From Sphingomonas sp. Leaf9 (GTDB taxonomy: Bacteria; Pseudomonadota; Alphaproteobacteria; Sphingomonadales; Sphingomonadaceae), in assembly GCF_001421355.1 (NCBI RefSeq), contig NZ_LMKC01000002.1:369720-433719 (forward strand): 64,000 nucleotides of DNA, in the 5' to 3' direction. A program made the translations under genes and the position numbers. Below are positions 8,910-17,255 of the stretch, piece after piece (the stretch's first letter is position 1; each line of letters starts with the position of its first letter). The notes under the pieces are model-generated. The model was not told the origin of the DNA. It saw only the letters and a list, made by a program, of their open reading frames with translations, and made no database searches.

Positions 8910-9887
8910 TCAGATCTCGAAATTGACCATCTTGGCCATGATGAACGCGCCGATCGCCATCCACAGTGCCCCGCCGAGCCCGGCGATCATCAGCCGCGGA
9001 TCGACGAAGAAATTCTGCATATAGGTGTCGTTGATGACCCAGATCATGCCGAACACGATGAAGGGCAGCGATCCGACGATATAGGCCGATGCCTTGGATT
9101 CCGACGACATCGCCTTGATCTTCAGCTTCATCTGCGACCGCTTGCGCAACACATCGGCCAGGTTGGCGAGCGTTTCGGCAAGGTTGCCGCCGGTTTCGCG
9201 CTGGATGGCGATGGTGATGATGAAGAACTGAAATTCGGGCGTGCCCAGCCGGTCGCCGGTTTCCTGCAACGCGGCGTCGAGCGAGCGGCCGATCTTCATC
9301 CGGTCGCTGACCAGGCGGAATTCCTCGCCCACCGGGCCGTCGACTTCCTGTCCGACGACGGTCATCGTCTCGGTGATCGGCAGGCCGGAGCGCAGGCCCC
9401 GCACCAGCAGTTCGATCGCATCGGGGAATTTGGCGGTAAAGCGGGCGATCCGTTTCTTGATGACCCAGCCGACCGCGAAATGCGGCAGGCCCATGCCCGC
9501 GACCAACGCCAGCAGCAGGGCGAGGATCATCGGAAAGCCGCGCAGCATCAACAGGGCAAAGACGCCGACAATGATGCCGAGCGACACCTTGCCATATTGC
9601 GCCAGCGTCCAGCTGCGGCCGGTCTTTTGCAGGCGCAGCTTCAGCTGTTCGACATTGGGCAGCAACCGGGCGGCGGCGCGATCCCCCTTGGTCGTGCCGC
9701 GGTTGCCGATGCGGCGCATCTGCGCCTCCATCGCCGTCGCGCTGGCGGCGGCGGCATGGCGTTCGCGTACCGCCAGCAGGCGGCGGCTGCGCGCACGGTC
9801 GCCCGACGGCCCCGACAGGGCCAGGACCAGCAGCACCAGCGTCATCGCCGCGCCGACCGCCAGCAGCAGGAGGGGGAGCATGTCCAT
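8910..9887 (-). CDS. tadB: Tad pilus platform protein TadB
   Basis: 325-aa GspF-superfamily inner-membrane protein, partner of TadC. N-terminal helix LPLLLLAVGAAMTLVLLVLA, paired helices near the middle, cytoplasmic domain with ELLVRGLRSGLPITETM and AIQRETGGNLAETLANLADV, and C-terminal helices. It starts 17 nt after the cpaE stop. In most tad loci the ATPase cpaF/tadA lies between cpaE and tadB; here that slot is empty. Confidence 0.9.
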   Translation of the reverse strand: MDMLPLLLLAVGAAMTLVLLVLALSGPSGDRARSRRLLAVRERHAAAASATAMEAQMRRIGNRGTTKGDRAAARLLPNVEQLKLRLQKTGRSWTLAQYGKVSLGIIVGVFALLMLRGFPMILALLLALVAGMGLPHFAVGWVIKKRIARFTAKFPDAIELLVRGLRSGLPITETMTVVGQEVDGPVGEEFRLVSDRMKIGRSLDAALQETGDRLGTPEFQFFIITIAIQRETGGNLAETLANLADVLRKRSQMKLKIKAMSSESKASAYIVGSLPFIVFGMIWVINDTYMQNFFVDPRLMIAGLGGALWMAIGAFIMAKMVNFEI

Positions 9888-9904
9888 CGCCGAGCTGCCC
9901 GCGC

Positions 9905-11200
9905 CTATTTCTTCTTGGCCAGCGCGGGCAGGCGCGAACGCAGCCCGGCGAGCTTGCCGACCAGCGAGGTCCCGCCCTTGCCCTTGCCCTTGCCCGCGGC
10001 CTTTGCGTCGTCATCGTCGCCGGCATCGTTCAGCCGGCACAGATGCCGCGACAGGTCGAGCAGGGGGCTGAGCGCGCGATTGCCCTTGCCCGCTTCCGCC
10101 AGCGGCTTGCCGAGCTTGGCCGCCTGTGCCGCCAGTTTGCCGTCCCACGGGATCAGGAAATCGAGCTTGCGTTCGATCGAGCCTTCGAAATCCTTGCGGG
10201 TGATTTCCTGGTTCGCCGCCGGCTGCACCTTGTTGCCTACCAGCACGACCGTGACGTGCGACGCGTTGGAGCGGAACCACGACAACAGCCGGATCGTGTC
10301 GCGTGCGGAGGCGAGGGTCAGTTCGGTGACGATCACCGCCGTCTGCACCTCCTCCACCAGATGCGGGTAATTCACCAACATGCTGCGCGGCAGGTCGACG
10401 ATGGTGCATTCGAACGCGGCGCGCATCTCCTCCTGCAACTGGTAGAAGGCGGTGCCGTCGGTCTGGATCGGCGCGTTGATCGGGGCCTCGGCCGACAGGA
10501 CCGACAGCCGTTCGCCGGCGCGCACCATCGCGCGTTCGATGAACAGCCCGTCGATGCGGCTGGGATTTTCGATCGCGTCGGTCAATCCGCGACCGGGTTC
10601 GAGGTCGAGGCCGAGCGCGCCCGTGCCGAAATGGACGTCGAGGTCGAGCAGCGCGGTGCTGCGCTTTTCCTGTTCGCCGCTCAGCCATGCGAGCGAGGTG
10701 GCGATGGTCGATGCGCCCGCGCCGCCGCGCGTCCCGATGATCGCGACCGCGCAGTGCGGCCGCTCGGCACTCGCCTCCGCCGCCTTGGGCGCGTGGAGCA
10801 GCGCATGGGCCTGCGCGATCGATTCGCGCACCATGTCGGGGTTGAGCGGCTTCAACAGATAGTCGTGGATGCCGCTGGACAGCAGGTCGCGGTACAGGCG
10901 CACGTCGTTGACCTGCCCCATCGCGATCACGATCGTTCCCGGCTCGCACACTTCGGCAAGACCGTTGATATCGTTCAGCGGATCGCCCGATTCCGACAGG
11001 TCGACGAACAGGACATGCGGGCTGGCCGAAACGGAGAGCGTCTGCACCGCGTTGCGCAGCCCGCCCTTCATGATCTTTTCGACCGGCCAGCCATGATCGG
11101 TGGCGACGCCGCGCAGCGTTTCCGCCGAATTCTCGTCGCAGACGAACGCGATGAACGCATCGCGCTGGGTCGATTTGGCCAGGGTGAAGGGGGCGTTCAT
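9905..11200 (-). CDS. cpaE: Pilus assembly localisation ATPase CpaE/TadZ
   Basis: 431-aa protein. The start is fixed by a TAATG overlap with the cpaD stop at 11200, giving MNAPFTLAKSTQRDAFIAFV. An N-terminal receiver-like domain (about 10-135, SGIHDYLLKPLNPDM near its end) is followed by a ParA/MinD-type domain beginning AVAIIGTRGGAGASTIATSL. The P-loop reads RGGAGAST, so both the signature Lys and the canonical GK(S/T) Lys are replaced; such degenerate Walker A motifs are known among TadZ/CpaE proteins, which localise the pilus to a pole rather than power it. The C-terminus is a low-complexity K/G stretch. Confidence 0.9.
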   Translation of the reverse strand: MNAPFTLAKSTQRDAFIAFVCDENSAETLRGVATDHGWPVEKIMKGGLRNAVQTLSVSASPHVLFVDLSESGDPLNDINGLAEVCEPGTIVIAMGQVNDVRLYRDLLSSGIHDYLLKPLNPDMVRESIAQAHALLHAPKAAEASAERPHCAVAIIGTRGGAGASTIATSLAWLSGEQEKRSTALLDLDVHFGTGALGLDLEPGRGLTDAIENPSRIDGLFIERAMVRAGERLSVLSAEAPINAPIQTDGTAFYQLQEEMRAAFECTIVDLPRSMLVNYPHLVEEVQTAVIVTELTLASARDTIRLLSWFRSNASHVTVVLVGNKVQPAANQEITRKDFEGSIERKLDFLIPWDGKLAAQAAKLGKPLAEAGKGNRALSPLLDLSRHLCRLNDAGDDDDAKAAGKGKGKGGTSLVGKLAGLRSRLPALAKKK

Positions 11201-11859
11201 TACTTGCTGCTCCCCCCGCTCGAACCGCCGCCGCCGACGCTGCCGGCCGAGTTCGAAACCTGCCCGCCATTGCCGCTGGGCGCGGCGCGGCGCAGCGCGC
11301 CGACCGCCTTGCTGTTGACCATCGTGTCGGTTGTGTCGGCATTGCCGCGGCCCAGCACCATGTCGCCGGGCCGGGCGACCATCGCCGCCAGGTTGGAATT
11401 GATCGCGCAGCCGAAATCGGACGAGGTGTGCGCCCCGAAATTGGGCTGGTAGGTGCGCGAATTGTCGGGGCATCCCGGCACGCTCGCGACCATCCGCGAC
11501 ACGACGACGCGGACGGTGCCGGGGGCCAGCGCACCCGGCGTCGGCGGCACGGCATCGGCGAGCAGCAGGCCGACGCGCGCGGCTTCGGCGGCGATGTCGC
11601 CACGCACCGCGTCGTCACCGCTGCCGGCATCGTCCACGCCGATCTCGTCGCCGTAGCGCAGGTGCATCGCTTCCAGCCAGCCGGCCAGCCGGGCGCGCTC
11701 GCCCGGTGCCAGCCCGGCGGAACCGGTCGCTACGTCGAACGAATAGGCGGAGCGGCTGACCACCGGTTGATGGACCGATTCGACGCCGCGATTGGGCGTG
11801 CCGGTGCAGCCGGCGACCGCGATCGTCGTGCCGAGCGCGAGGATACGGAAAAGGGTCAT
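11200..11859 (-). CDS. cpaD: Tad pilus assembly lipoprotein CpaD
   Basis: 219-aa outer-membrane lipoprotein that helps the CpaC secretin. The start at 11859 gives a short lipoprotein signal, MTLFRILALGTTIAVAGC, with the lipobox Cys at residue 18. The family core is visible: VVVSRMVASVPGCPDNSR...NFGAHTSSDFGCAINSNLAA and MVARPGDMVLGR. It ends in a Gly/Ser-rich tail. It lies between cpaC and cpaE, and its stop overlaps the cpaE start. Confidence 0.9.
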   Translation of the reverse strand: MTLFRILALGTTIAVAGCTGTPNRGVESVHQPVVSRSAYSFDVATGSAGLAPGERARLAGWLEAMHLRYGDEIGVDDAGSGDDAVRGDIAAEAARVGLLLADAVPPTPGALAPGTVRVVVSRMVASVPGCPDNSRTYQPNFGAHTSSDFGCAINSNLAAMVARPGDMVLGRGNADTTDTMVNSKAVGALRRAAPSGNGGQVSNSAGSVGGGGSSGGSSK

Positions 11860-11870
11860 CGGGGCGTGCC

Positions 11871-13526
11871 TCACTGAATGCTGAAACCGGGGGCGACGGG
11901 CTGGGCGGCGCGACCGCCCTTGCGCGGCGGCGGCGCGGCGGGGGCGGGCGCTGTGGCCTGCGGTTCTACCGGGGCCGGTGCGGTCAGGCCGATCGTCGGC
12001 CGTGCCGGCAGCTGCGGCGCCATCGTCGGCACCGGCCGGGGATCGGGTTTGCGCTGGCCCGACAACTGGCCCATCAACACGCGCTCGACGTCGCCGGGGC
12101 TGGAATAGGCGTCGGTCGGCAGCGCGATGCGCGACTGGCTGTCGACCGGCTTCACCAGATACGGGGTGATGACGATGACCAGTTCGGTTTCGTTGCGGGT
12201 GAACGCGTTCGACCGGAACAGCGACCCCAGCACCGGCAGGTCGCCCAGGCCCGGTGCCTTGTCGATTGAATTGTCGTGGCTGTTCGACAGCAGGCCGCCG
12301 ATCATCATGCTCTGCCCCGACCCCAGTTCGACCGTCGTTTCGGCGCGGCGGGTGGTGAGCGCGGGGATGGTGGTGCCATCGATCTGCACCGCGCCCGCCG
12401 CCGACAGCTGCGACACTTCGGGGCGTACCCGCAGGGAAATACGGCCATCGGCCAGCACGGTCGGGGTATAGGCGAGGCTGACGCCATATTGCTTGTACTG
12501 CACCGACACCGCGCCGAATCCCTGGCTGACGGGAATCGGGATTTCGCCGCCCGCCAGGAACGATCCGGTTTCGCCCGACAGGGCGGTCAGGTTCGGATTG
12601 GCGAGCGTGGTCACTTGTCCGATCCGTTCGCCAAGATCCAGCGCGCCGAGCAGTTCGAGGCCGAGCAGCTTGCCCGCAAGGTTCAGCGTCGTGCCGTTGG
12701 TGCCCTTGGTCGGGAAACCGAACAGCGTACCGCCGGGACGCCCGCCGGTCGTCAGGAAATTGGTATCGGTCGCCGATCCGGGGATGGTGGTGATCGTGCC
12801 CTGCCGCCCCTGTGCGATGCCGAACAGGATGCCGCCCGACGGATCGCGCGACGTCATGTTCACGCCGATATTCTTGACGAAGTTGCGGCTGACCTCGGCG
12901 ATGCGGACCTGCAGGTTGACCTGCAGCGGGGTGGCGAGCTTCAGCCGGTTCACGATGCCGACCTTCAGCGCGACATTGGGGTCGCCGACCGCGACGCCCG
13001 GATTGAGCAGCGCGGTGACCAGCCGTTCGGCCTGCGCGCTGTCGGCGGGGGAAGCGATCGTGCCGTTGATGACCGCGATCTGCCCGACCGTGGTCACGCG
13101 GATATCGGCTTCCGGCATCGCCGCCTTCAGCATCCGGTCGAGCGAGGTCAGGTTCTGGCCTACGCGGACGTTCGCTGAATAGACGACGGCACCGCTGGCA
13201 TTGGTGGCGAAAATGGTCGCTTCGCCATCGGCCTTGCCGAACAGGTGGATCTGGCGCGGATTGCCGACATAGACGTCGGCAACGGTCGGGTTCGATACCC
13301 ACACGTCGACGACGCTGGAGGGCAGCGTGACCAGTTCGCCCTGGCCGATCGACAGCATCACGTCGGTCGTCGGACGCATCGTGCCGGTCGGCGTGCCGAC
13401 CCGCGCCGCGCGGACGGCGGCGGTGCCGGGGGCGGCGATCGCGGCGGCGGGCAGTGCCGATCCGGCGACCAGCGCGACCGAGAGGGTCGCGGCCAGCGAC
13501 CGGTGGAGCAGGTTCATGCCAGGCAT
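11871..13526 (-). CDS. cpaC: Tad pilus secretin CpaC
   Basis: 551-aa outer-membrane secretin through which the Flp pilus exits. It starts at 13526 (TAATG overlap with the cpaB stop); a second Met three codons in is possible. Signal peptide ending about AAAIA, BON/N-domain region (IGQGELVTLPSSVVDVWVSN), then the secretin domain with VNLQVRIAEVSRNFVKNIGV and the terminal GDLPVLGSLFRSNAFTRNET...LVIVITPYLVKPV. The Pro/Ala-rich tail after residue about 490 is typical of alphaproteobacterial CpaC. Confidence 0.95.
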   Translation of the reverse strand: MPGMNLLHRSLAATLSVALVAGSALPAAAIAAPGTAAVRAARVGTPTGTMRPTTDVMLSIGQGELVTLPSSVVDVWVSNPTVADVYVGNPRQIHLFGKADGEATIFATNASGAVVYSANVRVGQNLTSLDRMLKAAMPEADIRVTTVGQIAVINGTIASPADSAQAERLVTALLNPGVAVGDPNVALKVGIVNRLKLATPLQVNLQVRIAEVSRNFVKNIGVNMTSRDPSGGILFGIAQGRQGTITTIPGSATDTNFLTTGGRPGGTLFGFPTKGTNGTTLNLAGKLLGLELLGALDLGERIGQVTTLANPNLTALSGETGSFLAGGEIPIPVSQGFGAVSVQYKQYGVSLAYTPTVLADGRISLRVRPEVSQLSAAGAVQIDGTTIPALTTRRAETTVELGSGQSMMIGGLLSNSHDNSIDKAPGLGDLPVLGSLFRSNAFTRNETELVIVITPYLVKPVDSQSRIALPTDAYSSPGDVERVLMGQLSGQRKPDPRPVPTMAPQLPARPTIGLTAPAPVEPQATAPAPAAPPPRKGGRAAQPVAPGFSIQ

Positions 13527-14566
13527 TATTTGGTTCCTCCGACCGGCACGGCGGTCACGTCATTGCCGCGGGTGATCCGCACGACCGGCCCGGCCGGTGC
13601 GGCGGGCGTCGTCGGCCCGCCGGGTGTCATCGTCGGGGACGAAGCGGGGGCGGCGCCGCCATCGGCCATCATGCCGGCCTTGCCCGGCACCGAGCTGCGC
13701 TGGAACCGCGACACGTCGGCGCCGGTGGAAAAGGTCGACCCGCCGTCGATCGGGCGGCTGGACACGCGGGCCAGCGCTGCCTTTTCCGCCTTCGGATCGC
13801 CATTCGCGGGCAGTTGCACGTCGCCGCTGGCGATCGCTTCTTCCAGTTCCGCTCCATTGTCGGCGATCGAGCGCAGCGACAGCGACAGCGTACCGACGGT
13901 CTGCGCGACCGCGATCTTTTCGGCGATGCGTGGCGTCGCCTCGACGGTGACCGTCGAATAGGTCGATACCAGCGTCTTGCCCTGGTCATCGGTATTCTTG
14001 TCGGTGCGCTGGTCGGTCGCCAGCACGCGCAGGTTGCGCAGGAACGTCTCCGCCGCCTTCAGCGGGGCACCGTCGCCACCGCCCGGCACGTTCTGCGTCA
14101 GGACCAGGTCCACCCGGTCACCGGGGAACACGAAGCCCGCCACCGCGCTCTGCGCCGATACCGGCACGGTCACCGCGCGCATCCCCGGCCCGAGTGCCGC
14201 GGCAAGGAAGCCCCGGTCGCCCGGCTTCACCAGCGCGCCCTGCGTGATCGGCTGTCCGGCGGGGATCGCGAAGCGAACGACCGTGCCGACCATGTTGCGC
14301 GATTCGGGCATGGATTCGAGGAAATAGGCGTTCTCGACCAGTTCCTTGGGCCAAGGCTGGAACCGCAATGCGGTCGCGTCGATGATCGTCCCGACCGGCA
14401 GCGCCTTGGTCGCCACCAGCACGCGCGGGCCGTCGATCGGCGCGGCGGCGGGGGCGGCGGTTGCCATCGGTGCGGAGGCGCCGGCCATCAGGCTGCGGGC
14501 CATGAACGCGGTCAGCCCCGCGACCATCAGCGCCCCAAGCAGCAGGAACAGTTTGCGAGAATCCAT
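13526..14566 (-). CDS. cpaB: Tad pilus assembly protein CpaB/RcpC
   Basis: 346-aa periplasmic protein with an N-terminal membrane anchor (KLFLLLGALMVAGLTAFMAR) and a SAF domain (RVLVATKALPVGTIIDATAL, about residues 48-110), followed by the CpaB/RcpC C-domain (GMRAVTVPVSAQSAVAGFVF, PGDRVDLVLTQNVPGGG). Family proteins shape the secretin complex and bind peptidoglycan. The stop overlaps the cpaC start by TAATG. Confidence 0.93.
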   Translation of the reverse strand: MDSRKLFLLLGALMVAGLTAFMARSLMAGASAPMATAAPAAAPIDGPRVLVATKALPVGTIIDATALRFQPWPKELVENAYFLESMPESRNMVGTVVRFAIPAGQPITQGALVKPGDRGFLAAALGPGMRAVTVPVSAQSAVAGFVFPGDRVDLVLTQNVPGGGDGAPLKAAETFLRNLRVLATDQRTDKNTDDQGKTLVSTYSTVTVEATPRIAEKIAVAQTVGTLSLSLRSIADNGAELEEAIASGDVQLPANGDPKAEKAALARVSSRPIDGGSTFSTGADVSRFQRSSVPGKAGMMADGGAAPASSPTMTPGGPTTPAAPAGPVVRITRGNDVTAVPVGGTK

Positions 14567-14609
14567 GACGTCGGTGGCCTTTCAATTCGTCTGGCCGGTT
14601 GATTCGCCG

Positions 14610-15083
14610 TTAAGCATCACCGAAATGGGTTAAGAACGGGTTCGCGATGGCGAGCATCCCGGCGATGGCGATGGCGATGCCGTACGGAATCTCCGCCACC
14701 TGTGCCGCGCGCCGCCGCCAGCGATCGGCGAGGAACAACAGCGTCAGCACCCCGCCCAGCAGCGACATCACGACCAGCATCGACAGCACCGCCCCCGGCG
14801 GCAGCCATAGCGCGAGCGCGGCAATCATCTTCACATCGCCGCCGCCCATCTGCCCGGCGGCAAAGGCGGCGAGGAACAGGGCAAAGACGATTCCGGCCAC
14901 GCCGACCTGCCACGCGATGTCGATGCCGCTAAGGCCATTGGCCCACCACCACGGCAGCGCCAGCAGCGCGATCGCCGCATTTTTCCAATTTGCGATTTCG
15001 CGGGTTCGTGCATCCTCGATACCGGCGATGACCAGCAACAGCAGCAGCGCGAGCGCCAGCCAAGGAACGACGATATCCCCCAT
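14610..15083 (-). CDS. cpaA: Prepilin peptidase CpaA (A24 family)
   Basis: 157-aa polytopic membrane aspartic protease that processes Flp pilin leaders. Both catalytic Asp motifs are visible: the first in IEDARTREIANWKN after helix 1, the second in the GxGD motif AGQMGGGDVKMIAALALW. Five to six hydrophobic helices fill the rest. It lacks the N-terminal methylase domain of PilD, as is usual for TadV/CpaA. First gene of the operon; its start is 47 bp from the divergent hydrolase gene. Confidence 0.9.
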   Translation of the reverse strand: MGDIVVPWLALALLLLLVIAGIEDARTREIANWKNAAIALLALPWWWANGLSGIDIAWQVGVAGIVFALFLAAFAAGQMGGGDVKMIAALALWLPPGAVLSMLVVMSLLGGVLTLLFLADRWRRRAAQVAEIPYGIAIAIAGMLAIANPFLTHFGDA

Positions 15084-15106
15084 GTCGTTAAGCCCTAGAC
15101 GTAAGG

Positions 15107-15118
15107 GGTTTCGAAACC
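15107..15118. promoter_or_regulatory. Perfect 12-bp palindrome in the tad/hydrolase divergent gap
   Basis: GGTTTCGAAACC is fully self-complementary and lies in the 47-bp gap between cpaA (minus) and the hydrolase (plus). It could be an operator serving both promoters. No matching regulator is encoded nearby. Confidence 0.35.
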
Positions 15119-15130
15119 GTAACCGGATCC

Positions 15131-16090
15131 ATGGCTGCCCACGCCCTATACCGCCGTGCGATTCCCGCCGCCGCCACCATCACCCGGTGGCAGGCGCCCG
15201 ACGGCTGGTCGCACCGCCGGTTCGACTGGGCGGCGCCCGCCAATGTCCGCCCGCGCGGCAGCCTGTTGTTCCAGACCGGGCGCGGCGACATGTTCGAGAA
15301 ATATCTGGAAGCCTTCGCCCATTGGCATGTGCGCGGATGGAGCATCACCGCGTTCGACTGGCGCGGGCAGGGCGGGTCGGGCCGCTGCACCCCGGCGGGC
15401 GATTGCGGCGATATCGACCGGTTCGAAACCTATCTGGACGACCTGACCGCCTTCTGGAACCAGTGGACGGCCGAGGGGCCGCGCGTGCTGATCGGCCATT
15501 CGATGGGCGGGCATCTGGCGCTGCGCGGCGTGGTCGAACGGCGGGTCGATCCGGCGGCGTGCGTGCTGGTCGCGCCGATGCTGGGGCTACGCTCGCCGAT
15601 CGGCCCGCGCTTCGGCGAACGGATGGCGCGGGTGCTGGCCGCGATGGGCAGCCCGCTGCGCCCGGCATGGAAGGGGAACGAGCGCCCGCACACCGTCCGC
15701 CCGCGCGAGGCGCTGCTGACGCACGACCCGGCACGCTATTCGGACGAGCTGTGGTGGCAGGGGACCGATGCGGCGCTGCGCACCGGGCCGCCCAGCTGGC
15801 GCTGGGTGATCGATGCGTTCCGCTCGACCCGCGAACTGCGCACCGACCCGGCACTTGGGCACGTCCGCGTACCGATCCAGATGCTGGTCGCCGATGCCGA
15901 CGCACTGGTCGATCCGCGCGCCGCGGTAGAGGTCGCCGGACGCCTGCCCGATATCGAGCTGCTGCGCTTCGGGCCGGAATCGGCGCATGAAATCCTGCGG
16001 GAGATCGACCCGATCCGGTCGCGGGCGATCGCGGCGATCGACGCGTTCCTCGACGCCCGCGCGCCCGCGCCGCACCGGGCGCACGCATGA
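15131..16090 (+). CDS. Alpha/beta hydrolase (serine aminopeptidase S33 / monoglyceride lipase type)
   Basis: 319-aa cytoplasmic hydrolase. The nucleophile elbow GHSMG places Ser at about residue 124 (LIGHSMGGHLALRGV). The oxyanion and early strand block SITAFDWRGQGGSG is typical of the lysophospholipase/monoacylglycerol lipase group. The acid and base appear late (VADADALVDPRAA, SAHEIL). No secretion signal. The stop overlaps the next gene by ATGA, so it is likely in an operon with the FAD oxidoreductase; the substrate is unknown. Confidence 0.85.
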   Translation: MAAHALYRRAIPAAATITRWQAPDGWSHRRFDWAAPANVRPRGSLLFQTGRGDMFEKYLEAFAHWHVRGWSITAFDWRGQGGSGRCTPAGDCGDIDRFETYLDDLTAFWNQWTAEGPRVLIGHSMGGHLALRGVVERRVDPAACVLVAPMLGLRSPIGPRFGERMARVLAAMGSPLRPAWKGNERPHTVRPREALLTHDPARYSDELWWQGTDAALRTGPPSWRWVIDAFRSTRELRTDPALGHVRVPIQMLVADADALVDPRAAVEVAGRLPDIELLRFGPESAHEILREIDPIRSRAIAAIDAFLDARAPAPHRAHA

Positions 16091-17181
16091 CGCGCAGGCG
16101 GGTGGCGATTATCGGCGCGGGGATGGGCGGGGCGAGCCTTGCCGCCGAACTGGCCGCGACCGACGACGTGATCCTGATCGAAGCCGAGTCGCAGCCGGGC
16201 TTCCATGCGACCGGGCGGTCGGCGGCGTTCTGGTCGGAAACCTATGGCGGGCCGCTGGTCCAGCCGCTGACCACCGCATCGGGCCCGTTCCTCCACGCGC
16301 CGCCGCCGGAATTCGCGCCCCGCGGATTCCTGCGCACGCGCGGCGAACTGCTGCTGGCGCGCGACGCTGGCGTGCTGGCGGCGATGGCGGCGGAGTTCGC
16401 CGCGACCGGCGTGCCGATCGCCTGGCGCGACCCGCATGGCGTGATCGACGGGCTGCGGGGGCAGTGGCACGCGCTGTGGTCGCCGGGCTGCGCCGATATC
16501 GATGTCGGCGCGCTCCACGCCGCCTATCTGGCAAAGGCGCGGCGCGGCGGGGTCGATCTGCGCTGCGACGCGCGGGTGACTGGTGCGCAGCGTACCGACG
16601 GGCGGTGGATGTTGAAGACGGCGGCGGGTGAAATCATCGCCGCCGATGTGGTGGTCAACGCCGCCGGGGCGTGGGCCGATGACGTTGCCGCGCTGCTCGG
16701 CGCCGCGCCGCAGGGCATCCGCCCCTATCGCCGGACGGTGGTGCAGGTCCGGGTCGACCCGCCGGCACCCGCCGACCTGCCGCTGGTGCTGGATGCGGCG
16801 GGCGGGTTCTACTTCAAGCCCGAGCCCGGCGGTCGCCTCTGGCTGACCCCGCATGACGAAACGCCCGACCGGCCGCACGACGTCGCACCCGAGGAGATCG
16901 ACGTCGCGCTGGCCATCGACCGGTTCGAGGCGGCGGTCGACTGGCGGGTCGAGGCGGTCGAGCGGCGCTGGGCGGGCCTGCGCAGCTTCGCGCCCGACCG
17001 CCTGCCGGTCTATGGCTTCGACCCGCACGTCCCGGGGTTCTTCTGGTGTGCGGGGCAGGGCGGCTTCGGCATCCAGACCGCGCCCGCCGCCGCGCAACTC
17101 TGCGCCGCACTGCTGGGCGTCGGGAAAGTGCCGCAAGGGGTCGACGCGACCGTCTATTCGCCGCATAGATTGTCGGAGTAA
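16087..17181 (+). CDS. FAD-dependent oxidoreductase, DAO (D-amino-acid/glycine oxidase) family
   Basis: 364 aa. The N-terminal Rossmann motif RVAIIGAGMGGASLAAELAA (GxGxxG) is followed by a Glu that would bind the ribose (DVILIEAES). Downstream blocks GRSAAFWSETYGG, VVNAAGAWADDVA and the C-terminal FFWCAGQGGFGIQTAPA fit the D-amino-acid dehydrogenase/oxidase family (PF01266). It oxidises a C-N bond with FAD, substrate unknown. Start coupled to the hydrolase; the KGSA dehydrogenase follows 74 bp later. Confidence 0.88.
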   Translation: MTRRRVAIIGAGMGGASLAAELAATDDVILIEAESQPGFHATGRSAAFWSETYGGPLVQPLTTASGPFLHAPPPEFAPRGFLRTRGELLLARDAGVLAAMAAEFAATGVPIAWRDPHGVIDGLRGQWHALWSPGCADIDVGALHAAYLAKARRGGVDLRCDARVTGAQRTDGRWMLKTAAGEIIAADVVVNAAGAWADDVAALLGAAPQGIRPYRRTVVQVRVDPPAPADLPLVLDAAGGFYFKPEPGGRLWLTPHDETPDRPHDVAPEEIDVALAIDRFEAAVDWRVEAVERRWAGLRSFAPDRLPVYGFDPHVPGFFWCAGQGGFGIQTAPAAAQLCAALLGVGKVPQGVDATVYSPHRLSE

Positions 17182-17198
17182 TTTGCGACACCCATTTA

Positions 17199-17212
17199 CG
17201 TTAGCGCTATCA
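17199..17212. promoter_or_regulatory. LacI-type operator upstream of the KGSA dehydrogenase (predicted)
   Basis: CGTTAGCGCTATCA has the core TTAGCGCTA with the central CpG typical of LacI/GalR-family operators, and resembles the xylose/sugar-acid operators known in Caulobacter relatives. It lies 44 bp before the start of the dehydrogenase. Confidence 0.45.
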
Positions 17213-17255
17213 GTACCTATCTGGGCGCCAACACTTTTGCGCAAAGAGGATGCAC

